A model generated the notes under the pieces. It saw nothing but the letters and a program-made list of their open reading frames with translations. It had not been told where the DNA came from and made no database searches. From Bacillota bacterium (GTDB taxonomy: Bacteria; Bacillota; Clostridia; Christensenellales; CAG-138), in assembly GCA_023426265.1 (NCBI GenBank), contig JAFABA010000209.1, positions 1 to 5,560 on the forward strand: DNA of 5,560 nt. Direction: 5' to 3'. Shown piece after piece: positions 1-5,560 of this stretch (position 1 is the first letter of the stretch; each line of letters starts with the position of its first letter). A program made the translations under genes and the position numbers.

Positions 1-1196
1 TCATACCTGTACTGCAGGATTTTCGGTATATGGACTTAACGCCCATTTCCATCAATGTGGACTTAAAGAACGCGCTTTCCAAGCAGAACATCCGCGTGGA
101 TGTGCCGTCCCGCTTTACGGTGGGTATCTCCACTGAACCCGGCATTATGCAGAATGCCGCCGAGCGTCTCTTAGGCCTCAAAATGCCGGAGATCCAGGAG
201 CTTGCAAAGGATATTATATTCGGTCAATTGCGCCTTGTCATCGCCACGATGGATATTGAGGAAATCAATACCGATCGCGATAAATTCCTGCTCGCCGTCT
301 CCAACAACGTGGAAATTGAGCTAAAGAAGATCGGCCTTAGGCTCATCAACGTCAACGTGACGGACATCAACGACGAATCCGGCTATATTGAGGCGCTCGG
401 CAAGGAAGCCGCCGCCAAGGCCATCAACGACGCGAAAAAGAGCGTGGCCGAAAAGAACAGGGACGGCGAGATCGGCCAGGCCAACGCCCATAAGGATGAG
501 CGTATCGAGGTCGCGGCCGCGAACGCCACCGCCATACAGGGCGAGAACACCGCAAAAGTGGAAATCGCGCAGTCCGAAGCCCGCCGCAGGGAAAAGGAAG
601 CAGAAGCATTGCGCATCGCGACGGCTGCGGAAAAGGTGCAGGCGGCCAAGGCCCTGCAGGAAGCGTATGTCGCCCAGCAGAACGCGGAACAGACGCGCGC
701 CGCGCTTGTGCGCGCGTCTCAGCAGGCGGATATCATCGTAAAAGCGGAAATCGAAAAGCAGCAGGCCGAAATCTCTGCGGAGGCTGAAGCCGAGGTGCTG
801 CGCCGCAAGGCAAAGGGCGAGGCGGACGCGATTTTCGCGCGCATGGAAGCGCAGGCAAAGGGTATTGAGGAGATCCTCTCCAAGCAGGCTGCGGGCATGA
901 ACAAACTTGTCGAGGCCGCAAACGGCGACCCGGACGCTGCGGTGAAGTTCATTATTGCGGATAAGCTCGAACAGCTTGTGCAGATGCAGGTGGAGGCCAT
1001 CAAGAACATTAAGATCGATAAGGTCACGGTCTGGGACAGCATGGGCAACGGTTCGGGCACGCCTGCAACGGCTAATTTCCTTTCCGGTATGCTCAAATCC
1101 ATTCCCCCAATGAACGATCTCTTCAAGCAGGCGGGCATGGAGCTTCCCTCCATACTCGGCGCGGACGCGGAGGAAAAGAAAACTGTTGCTGAGTGA
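1..1196 (+). CDS. Flotillin-family SPFH protein (FloT/YuaG-like), 3' part; start beyond left edge
   Basis: Flotillins are membrane-associated SPFH proteins that oligomerise and scaffold lipid/protein microdomains on the cytoplasmic face. The frame is open from base 3; its first codons read IPVLQDFRY, which continue the SPFH fold, so the ATG at 30 is probably internal and the true start is upstream. Counting from that Met, residues 1-120 are the SPFH core (ALSKQNIRVDVPSRFTVGIS, then QNAAERLLGL and DIIFGQLRLVIATMDIEEI). Residues about 121-290 are the long Ala/Glu/Lys coiled coil typical of flotillins, with many EA pairs (AEAEAEVLRRKAKGEADAIF). Residues 325-377 are the conserved tail (KIDKVTVWDSMGNGSGT, then ANFLSGMLKSIPPMNDLF), followed by a short charged end, EEKKTVAE. 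The stop is TGA at 1194-1196. No frameshift is seen. The gene converges on the Ca2+-ATPase and ends before a strong terminator. An NfeD-type partner often sits beside flotillins, but its location here cannot be seen. The family call is firm; the symbol is withheld. Confidence 0.95.
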   Translation, partial: IPVLQDFRYMDLTPISINVDLKNALSKQNIRVDVPSRFTVGISTEPGIMQNAAERLLGLKMPEIQELAKDIIFGQLRLVIATMDIEEINTDRDKFLLAVSNNVEIELKKIGLRLINVNVTDINDESGYIEALGKEAAAKAINDAKKSVAEKNRDGEIGQANAHKDERIEVAAANATAIQGENTAKVEIAQSEARRREKEAEALRIATAAEKVQAAKALQEAYVAQQNAEQTRAALVRASQQADIIVKAEIEKQQAEISAEAEAEVLRRKAKGEADAIFARMEAQAKGIEEILSKQAAGMNKLVEAANGDPDAAVKFIIADKLEQLVQMQVEAIKNIKIDKVTVWDSMGNGSGTPATANFLSGMLKSIPPMNDLFKQAGMELPSILGADAEEKKTVAE

Positions 1197-1203
1197 GGGG
1201 CTC

Positions 1204-1219
1204 AAGGTGTCGGCGCCTT
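1204..1219 (+). other. Small hairpin after the flotillin stop
   Basis: AAGGTG (1204-1209) and CGCCTT (1214-1219) can form a 6-bp stem (one G-U pair) around a TCGG tetraloop, 7 bases after the flotillin stop codon. It has no T tract, so it is not a terminator by itself. It may protect the 3' end or be chance. Confidence 0.25.
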
Positions 1220-1260
1220 AGGATGCGCCACCCCAGTTGTGATACCAAAATATAACGCAC

Positions 1261-1296
1261 AGCCGCGCCGGAACCCAATCCGGCGCGGCTTTTTTT
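1261..1296 (+). terminator. Strong intrinsic terminator of the flotillin gene
   Basis: AGCCGCGCCGG (1261-1271) and CCGGCGCGGCT (1280-1290) form a perfect 11-bp GC-rich stem with an 8-base loop (AACCCAAT), followed directly by T residues to 1296. This is a textbook Rho-independent terminator for rightward transcription, 64 bases after the flotillin stop. For leftward transcription from the ATPase, whose stop is at 1317-1319, the same stem is followed by a less pure T-rich run (GTGCGTTATATTTT). It may therefore act in both directions, more weakly leftward. Confidence 0.92.
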
Positions 1297-1316
1297 GTGC
1301 TTTCTTGTACCTTGGG

Positions 1317-4022
1317 TTACTTCTTCCTCACGATGTTCTTGATGACCTTGGTGAGCTCGCCAAACACCAGCGGCATCAGGCCCACAAGTATCACAAAATC
1401 CCAGTCGTGGAAGTGCAGCGTCGCCACATTGAAAATGTCCCGCAGCCCCGGAACCAGCAGGATCACCACCAGCAGGGCGAAGGAAAAGACGGTAGCGAGG
1501 TTCATGTTGCGGTTGCTGAAGAAGCCGATTTTCCAGAGCGGGTGCTTCTCGGAGCGGCAGGTGTAGGCGCGCAGCAGCTCGCTGACGATGAGGGTAACGA
1601 GCGCGTAGGTGCGGCCCATTTCAATGCCGTAGTTCTGCCATCCGTAATAGAAGGAACCCAGCACCGCCGCCGTCATTACCACGCTCTGCACGGCGATATT
1701 GACGAGCATGTCGCGGTTGATGATGCTCTCGTTGGGGCTGCGCGGCGGCTCCGTCATAAGCCCGGGCTCTTTTTTCTCGGTGCCCAAAGCCAAAGCTGGG
1801 AACGCGTCCGTCAGCAGGTTGACCCATAACAGGTGGATGGGCAGCAGCGGGATGGGCCACTGGAACAGCATGGAGAGGAATATGATGAGTATTTCGCCCA
1901 CATTGCAGCTCATCAGGAAGAACACGAATTTGCGGATGTTGCTGTAAATGACGCGGCCCTCCTCCACGGCATGCACGATGCTGGAGAAGTTGTCGTCGGT
2001 AAGTATCATATCCGCGCTTTCCTTGGTGACGTCCGTGCCCGTAATGCCCATGGCCACGCCGATGTCGGCCCGCTTTAGGGCGGGCGCGTCGTTCACGCCG
2101 TCGCCCGTCATGGCGGCGATTTCGCCGTTGTTCCGCACCGCCTGTACGATGCGCACCTTATGCTCGGGCGAAACGCGGGCGTATACGTTGACGCTTTTCG
2201 CGACCGTACTGAGCTGCTCGTCGTCCATGGCGTTTAAATCCGCCCCCGCCATGACCTGGTCATCGGACGTGATGATGCCCAGTTGCTTTGCAATCGCCGC
2301 CGCGGTGTCCTTATAGTCCCCCGTGATCATCACCACGCGGATACCCGCGGACTTACAGACCTTGATGGCTTCTATGGCTTCTGCGCGCGGCGGGTCAATC
2401 ATGCCGACAAGCCCGCAGAATACGAGATTCTTTTCATCCGTTTCCGGCGTGGGGTGCGCGGGAATATCAAGAACCGGTTTATACGCCATCGCGAGCACAC
2501 GGTAGGCCTGGGAGGCAAGCGCCTTATTTTCCTTCAATATATCCGCGACGTCAGCATCCGTAATAGAGGAAACCGTACCGTCCCGGCGTAAAATTTGTGT
2601 GCAGCGCTCCACCAGGATGTCCGGCGCGCCCTTGGTGAACGCCGCGTATCCGCTCGGCAGTTGATGGAACGTGGTCATCAGCTTGCGCTGGGAGTCAAAC
2701 GGAATCTCCTGCAAACGGGGCAGCTGCTTGTTGTGCGCCTCCTGTTTTACCCCGGCTTTCGCTGCGGCCACGATCATGGCGCCCTCCGTCGGGTCGCCGA
2801 TGATGCGCCATTCGTCCGTGCCGTTTTCCACCACATGCTCAAGCCGCGCGTCGTTGCACAGCGCCATGACGTCTACGAGGCGGCTGACGGCGGGCTCTTT
2901 ATTCAAGTCCAGTTCCGCGTCGTCTGCTGTAAGCGCGCCCATGGGGTTGTAGCCGTCCCCCTGCACGTCGATCAAAAGGCCGGGCACATACATTTTCACG
3001 ATTGTCATCTGGTTCTGTGTCAGCGTGCCGGTCTTATCGGAGCAGATGACGGTGGTGCTGCCCAACGTTTCCACGGCGTGCAGCTTCTTCATAATGGCGT
3101 TCTTTTTTGCCATGCGCTGCATGCCTAAAGCCAGCACGATGGTAACGACTGCGGGCAGCCCTTCCGGTATGGCGGCGACGGCCAGGCTTATGGCCGTCAT
3201 AAACATTTCAAGCAGATGCTCCCCGCGCAGTAACCCCATGCCGAATACGATGGCGCAGATGACCAGGCAGCCCGTACCCAGAAGCTTGCCCATTTTCGCA
3301 AGCTTTTTCTGCAGCGGCGTGTCCTCCGCCTCTTCCTCCTGTATCATTTCCGCGATCTTGCCGATTACGGTGTTCATGCCGGTGGAAGTTACAATGCCGC
3401 TTCCCCTGCCGTAGGTGATGAGCGTGCTCATGAACCCGGAATTGATCTGGTCTCCCAGGCCGACGTCTCCTTTGAGCTCCGCCTCCGCGTGCTTTTCCAC
3501 GGGCACGGATTCGCCGGTGAGCGCGGCTTCCTCCACCTTGAGGTTGACGGAAGTGATCAGGCGCACGTCTGCGGGCACATAGTCCCCGGTTTCCAATATC
3601 ACCGTATCGCCGGGCACAAGCTCGCGCGCGGGTATGGTCACAGGCTCGCCGTCGCGCAGCACCTTGGCGTTGGGCGCGGACATTCTTTTTAAGGCTTCGA
3701 GCGCCTTGCCCGCACGGTATTCCTGGAATACGCCCAGCACCGCGTTGATGATGACGATGCCCAATATCACGATGGCGTCCGTCACTTCCCCCACCAAGAT
3801 CGAGACGATGCTGGCGATGATCAGGATAATGACCATGTAGTCCTTGAGCTGCTCCAAAAACATCTGGAACACGCTTGCTCCTTTTTTCTGCTGCAGCTCG
3901 TTGGGGCCGTATTCCTCCAGGCGGCGTTTCGCCTCTTTGGAAGTCAGGCCGGTCTGTGCGCTGGCGCCAAGCTCTTTGCACACGTCATGGAGGTTCAACT
4001 CATACCAGTTTGGTCGTTCCAA
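1317..4022 (-). CDS. Type IIA (SERCA-like) P-type Ca2+-transporting ATPase, complete, 901 aa
   Basis: Predicted ATP-driven Ca2+ export pump of the cytoplasmic membrane, in the group of B. subtilis YloB, Listeria LMCA1 and eukaryotic SERCA/PMR1. Order: cation-ATPase N-domain (about 1-60), M1-M2 (62-99), actuator domain with TGES (169-172), M3-M4 (247-296), P-domain with phosphorylation motif CSDKTGTLT (Asp329), N-domain with FDSQRK (442-447) and KGAP (464-467), DPPR (543-546), TGD (567-569), hinge TGDGVND (639-645), then M5-M10 (about 697-892). Ca2+ ligand positions match SERCA: M4 VAAIPEG (Glu287), M5 Asn707 and Glu710, M6 Asn735, Thr738 and Asp739, M8 Glu815. Length is normal for the family. 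The start is TTG at 4022-4020: an in-frame TGA lies two codons upstream, AAAGAGGTG sits 7 bases before it, and the next Met is only at residue 54, inside the N-terminal domain. No autoinhibitory extension is present. Transcribed divergently from the right SPFH gene. The ion is predicted by motif, not demonstrated. Confidence 0.96.
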   Translation of the reverse strand: MERPNWYELNLHDVCKELGASAQTGLTSKEAKRRLEEYGPNELQQKKGASVFQMFLEQLKDYMVIILIIASIVSILVGEVTDAIVILGIVIINAVLGVFQEYRAGKALEALKRMSAPNAKVLRDGEPVTIPARELVPGDTVILETGDYVPADVRLITSVNLKVEEAALTGESVPVEKHAEAELKGDVGLGDQINSGFMSTLITYGRGSGIVTSTGMNTVIGKIAEMIQEEEAEDTPLQKKLAKMGKLLGTGCLVICAIVFGMGLLRGEHLLEMFMTAISLAVAAIPEGLPAVVTIVLALGMQRMAKKNAIMKKLHAVETLGSTTVICSDKTGTLTQNQMTIVKMYVPGLLIDVQGDGYNPMGALTADDAELDLNKEPAVSRLVDVMALCNDARLEHVVENGTDEWRIIGDPTEGAMIVAAAKAGVKQEAHNKQLPRLQEIPFDSQRKLMTTFHQLPSGYAAFTKGAPDILVERCTQILRRDGTVSSITDADVADILKENKALASQAYRVLAMAYKPVLDIPAHPTPETDEKNLVFCGLVGMIDPPRAEAIEAIKVCKSAGIRVVMITGDYKDTAAAIAKQLGIITSDDQVMAGADLNAMDDEQLSTVAKSVNVYARVSPEHKVRIVQAVRNNGEIAAMTGDGVNDAPALKRADIGVAMGITGTDVTKESADMILTDDNFSSIVHAVEEGRVIYSNIRKFVFFLMSCNVGEILIIFLSMLFQWPIPLLPIHLLWVNLLTDAFPALALGTEKKEPGLMTEPPRSPNESIINRDMLVNIAVQSVVMTAAVLGSFYYGWQNYGIEMGRTYALVTLIVSELLRAYTCRSEKHPLWKIGFFSNRNMNLATVFSFALLVVILLVPGLRDIFNVATLHFHDWDFVILVGLMPLVFGELTKVIKNIVRKK

Positions 4023-4029
4023 CAGTCAG

Positions 4030-4038
4030 CACCTCTTT
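4030..4038 (-). promoter_or_regulatory. Ribosome binding site fixing the TTG start of the Ca2+-ATPase
   Basis: Read on the minus strand, AAAGAGGTG lies 7 bases upstream of TTG (4022-4020). It is close to the anti-Shine-Dalgarno consensus and well spaced. No ATG or GTG in frame is available between the upstream stop and this TTG. Confidence 0.8.
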
Positions 4039-4050
4039 CTGTCTGGCGTA

Positions 4051-4065
4051 TGGAGCATGGCTCCA
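4051..4065. promoter_or_regulatory. 15-base perfect palindrome with 3-base centre in the ATPase leader
   Basis: TGGAGC-ATG-GCTCCA is an inverted repeat of 6+6 bases. On the ATPase transcript it would form a short hairpin 12 bases upstream of the ribosome binding site, between the predicted -10 and the start codon. It could be a repressor operator, an RNA hairpin, or chance. No known operator consensus is recognised. Confidence 0.3.
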
Positions 4066-4118
4066 CCGTTAAGATTGGAAAATATCGCAAATCCGGGGCA
4101 ACGCGGTATTCTTCCCAT

Positions 4119-4124
4119 ATTATA
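4119..4124 (-). promoter_or_regulatory. -10 box (TATAAT) of the predicted ATPase promoter
   Basis: On the minus strand the hexamer is a perfect TATAAT, about 97 bases upstream of the TTG start, giving an expected leader of roughly 90 bases. No good -35 is seen at 16-18 bases: the hexamers there are CTGCGC-like, and the closest TTGCTG is at 20. The promoter may therefore depend on an activator, or this may be a fortuitous AT-rich match. An 8-base palindrome CGCATGCG (4137-4144) lies in the spacer/-35 area. Confidence 0.45.
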
Positions 4125-4212
4125 CATGATTTTTCCCGCATGCGCAGCAAAATACCCTGCACCCATTCAGGCGGCGTTTCAAAAAAACGAGTCTTTATTC
4201 TTTCTTCATACG

Positions 4213-4242
4213 TTGATACGACAAATTTACACTCTCTTTATA
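4213..4242 (+). promoter_or_regulatory. Weak candidate promoter for the right-hand SPFH gene
   Basis: TTGATA (4213-4218) resembles a -35 box and is followed after 18 bases by TTTATA (4237-4242), a poor -10 match. The surrounding 4180-4265 is clearly AT-richer than the genes and upstream of the rightward coding region, where a promoter is expected. The precise boxes are uncertain; TTTACA at 4226-4231 is an alternative -35 with no convincing partner. Confidence 0.3.
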
Positions 4243-4296
4243 GGTATTCTGATACGCTATATCCGTAAGTTAGCATAACCCCAAAGAGGCGGAAAT

Positions 4297-4386
4297 ATGG
4301 AGGAAAGGGAGGATGCGATCCATATGCGCTTAGGGGGAAAGGGAAGTCGGGAAATGAAAAACAAGGTGGGGAGGGTATTAAAATGA
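4297..4386 (+). CDS. Possible 29-residue leader peptide, ATGA-overlapped with the SPFH gene
   Basis: An ATG at 4297 opens a 29-codon frame beginning MEEREDAIHM and ending KNKVGRVLK, with TGA at 4384-4386. That stop overlaps the SPFH start as ATGA (ATG 4383-4385), the arrangement used for translational coupling. AAAGAGG (4283-4289) sits 7 bases before its ATG, an excellent ribosome binding site of the same type as that of the ATPase. An in-frame TAA at 4276-4278 rules out a longer N-terminus. The product would be highly charged and rich in Glu, Lys and Arg; no domain is recognised. The whole leader is purine-rich, so both the Shine-Dalgarno match and the charged composition could be by-products of that bias. 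It may be a regulatory leader or not translated at all. Confidence 0.35.
   Translation: MEEREDAIHMRLGGKGSREMKNKVGRVLK
4368..4374 (+). promoter_or_regulatory. Ribosome binding site of the right-hand SPFH gene
   Basis: GGGGAGG, within AAGGTGGGGAGG, ends 8 bases before ATG 4383. No other ATG or GTG in the SPFH frame lies between 4297 and 4383, so this site supports the chosen start. It lies inside the last codons of the possible leader ORF. Confidence 0.8.
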
Positions 4387-5560
4387 ATTCAATTCTTTTG
4401 TTCGTGGAAGTTATCGGGGGCATACTTGCTGTTTATTTGCTCATATTTAAGATTTTGGGCCTCCGGGTGATCGCTTCCAACGAGGTGGCGGTGGTGGAAA
4501 AGTGGTGGAGCTTTAAGGGCTCGCTCAAAGATTCCATTATAGCGCTCAATGGCGAAGCCGGGTATGCGCCGGACCTGCTGCGCGGCGGCATCCATTTTAA
4601 ATCGGTGCTGATGTACAAGATACACAAGTATCCGCTCATCACCGTGCCGCAGGGACAAATCGCCTACCTGTTCGCGCGGGACGGAGAGCCGCTTGCCCCC
4701 ACGCAGACGCTGGGCCGTATCGTGGCGGCGGCGAACAACTTCCAGAACGTGACGGGCTTCTTGAAGAACGGCGGGCAGAGGGGTCCCCAGCGCGGGATCC
4801 TGCGTGAAGGCACGTACGCCATCAACCTCGCGCAGTTTATCGTCATCACGCCCGGCGATATCAAGTCTATTTCCGCCACCTCCAAGCAGGAGCTTGCCGA
4901 GCTTGTGAGCATGCAGAAAACGCTGGCCGAGCGCAACGCGTTTACACCTGTGGTCATCATGGGGCGCGGGCAGGAGTCAAGCGACCTGATGGGCATCGTC
5001 ACCGTACACGACGGCACGCCCATCGACCAGGGCGAGATCATCGCGCCCGACGTGGGCGAAGGCCACGCAAGCTTCCAGGACCCGGAAAAATTCCTGCAGC
5101 TTGGCGGCAGGCGCGGCAAGCAAATTCAGGTGCTCACCGACGGCACCTATTACGTCAACCGCCTGTTCGCTACGGTGGAGTTCCGGGCCAAGACGGTGGT
5201 CCCCATCGGCTTTGTGGGCGTTGTGGTTTCCTTCTTCGGAAAAGAGGGCGTGGATACCACGGGGCTTGATTACAAGCACGGGGAGCTTGTGCAGGTCGGC
5301 TGCAAGGGCGTGCTGGAAAAACCGCTGATGCCGGGCAAGTACGCGTTCAATACCGACGCCGGGAAAGTGGTGCTGGTACCTACCACCAACATCATACTCA
5401 AGTGGAATAAGTCCGAAACCGGCGACCACAAGTACGATGAAAACCTCACCGAGGTGGATATCATCACCAAGGACGCGTTTGAACCCTCCTTGCCGCTTTC
5501 GGTGGTTATGCACATCGATTACAAGCAGGCGCCCTGGGTGATCCAGCGCTTCGGCGATAT
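4383..5560 (+). CDS. Membrane-anchored SPFH/band-7 protein with repeated N-terminal modules; 3' end beyond right edge
   Basis: A second SPFH-superfamily protein, distinct from the flotillin at the left; 392 codons are visible with no stop. Residues about 4-27 are a hydrophobic N-terminal anchor (ILLFVEVIGGILAVYLLIF). Residues 29-42 and 60-88 resemble the first strands of a band-7 fold (SNEVAVVEKWW, then LLRGGIHFKSVLMYKI). Residues 90-156 and 201-273 are clearly related to each other: both run from a DG-P element through FQ...FL..GG.RG to L..GTY..N. Residues 273-335 repeat the theme once more (VPIGFVGVVVSFFGKEGVD, then LMPGKYAFN). From about 354 the canonical SPFH core begins (ENLTEVDIITKDAFEPSLPL, then VVMHIDYKQAPWVIQRFGD). 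Canonical SPFH proteins have only one such N-terminal strand unit. The C-terminal coiled coil expected in this superfamily is not in the window. Divergent from the Ca2+-ATPase. Probably a membrane scaffold; its specific function is unknown. Confidence 0.9.
   Translation, partial: MNSILLFVEVIGGILAVYLLIFKILGLRVIASNEVAVVEKWWSFKGSLKDSIIALNGEAGYAPDLLRGGIHFKSVLMYKIHKYPLITVPQGQIAYLFARDGEPLAPTQTLGRIVAAANNFQNVTGFLKNGGQRGPQRGILREGTYAINLAQFIVITPGDIKSISATSKQELAELVSMQKTLAERNAFTPVVIMGRGQESSDLMGIVTVHDGTPIDQGEIIAPDVGEGHASFQDPEKFLQLGGRRGKQIQVLTDGTYYVNRLFATVEFRAKTVVPIGFVGVVVSFFGKEGVDTTGLDYKHGELVQVGCKGVLEKPLMPGKYAFNTDAGKVVLVPTTNIILKWNKSETGDHKYDENLTEVDIITKDAFEPSLPLSVVMHIDYKQAPWVIQRFGD

Noticed and set aside
30..32. 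ATG at 30 as the start of the flotillin gene
   Set aside because: Only a weak AGGA lies upstream at a long distance, and the preceding in-frame codons (IPVLQDFRY) fit the SPFH domain, so the gene continues leftward.
321..1205. 294-codon open frame on the minus strand opposite the flotillin gene
   Set aside because: It lies wholly antisense to a well-recognised flotillin, its protein is Arg/Leu/Gly-rich with no domain, and it runs into the flotillin stop region. It is explained by codon bias of the GC-rich sense gene.
3208..3981. 257-codon minus-strand frame inside the ATPase gene
   Set aside because: It overlaps the ATPase in another frame on the same strand; the product is Arg/Gly/His-rich and low-complexity, while the ATPase frame carries every family motif.
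3918..4180. 13-base exact repeat CAGGCGGCGTTTC at 3918-3930 and 4168-4180
   Set aside because: One copy is inside the ATPase coding sequence and the other in the intergenic region; one 13-base match in a window of this size and composition is near chance expectation.
3844..4278. 144-codon plus-strand frame crossing the ATPase 5' end and the intergenic region
   Set aside because: Most of it is antisense to the ATPase N-terminus, it has no convincing ribosome binding site, and it shows no recognisable protein.
4977..5513. 178-codon minus-strand frame opposite the right-hand SPFH gene
   Set aside because: It is antisense to clear SPFH coding sequence with strong internal homology; the His/Val/Leu-rich product is a typical shadow frame.

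Overview
The window looks like a chromosomal segment from a GC-moderate to GC-rich Gram-positive bacterium, most likely of the Bacillota (Clostridia-like). The reasons are strong AAAGAGG / GGGGAGG ribosome binding sites, a TTG start with a good Shine-Dalgarno, an AT-rich intergenic region between GC-rich genes, and the protein families present. The phylum is an inference; no taxonomic marker gene is present.

Layout: (1) 1-1196, + strand: the 3' part of a flotillin (FloT/YuaG-like SPFH protein), its start lying beyond the left edge. (2) 1197-1316: a short convergent intergenic region with a strong intrinsic terminator (perfect 11-bp stem plus T tract). (3) 1317-4022, - strand: a complete 901-residue type IIA (SERCA-like) P-type Ca2+-transporting ATPase starting at TTG. 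(4) 4023-4382: a divergent 360-base regulatory region. It holds a perfect TATAAT for the ATPase, a small palindrome in the ATPase leader, a poorly defined promoter for the rightward gene, and a purine-rich leader containing a possible 29-codon ORF whose stop overlaps the next start (ATGA). (5) 4383-5560, + strand: the 5' part of a second, unusual SPFH/band-7 protein with an N-terminal membrane anchor, running off the right edge.

A calcium pump is thus flanked by two different members of the membrane-scaffolding SPFH superfamily. Flotillins organise membrane microdomains and their protein cargo, so a plausible but unproven reading is that the SPFH proteins scaffold or regulate the pump. The pump keeps counterparts of all the side-chain ligands of both SERCA Ca2+ sites. 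The right-hand SPFH protein carries repeated modules ahead of its SPFH core, including a clear internal duplication (about residues 90-156 and 201-273). That duplication and the putative coupled leader ORF are the least ordinary features here. There are no RNA genes, mobile elements or CRISPR arrays that I can support.
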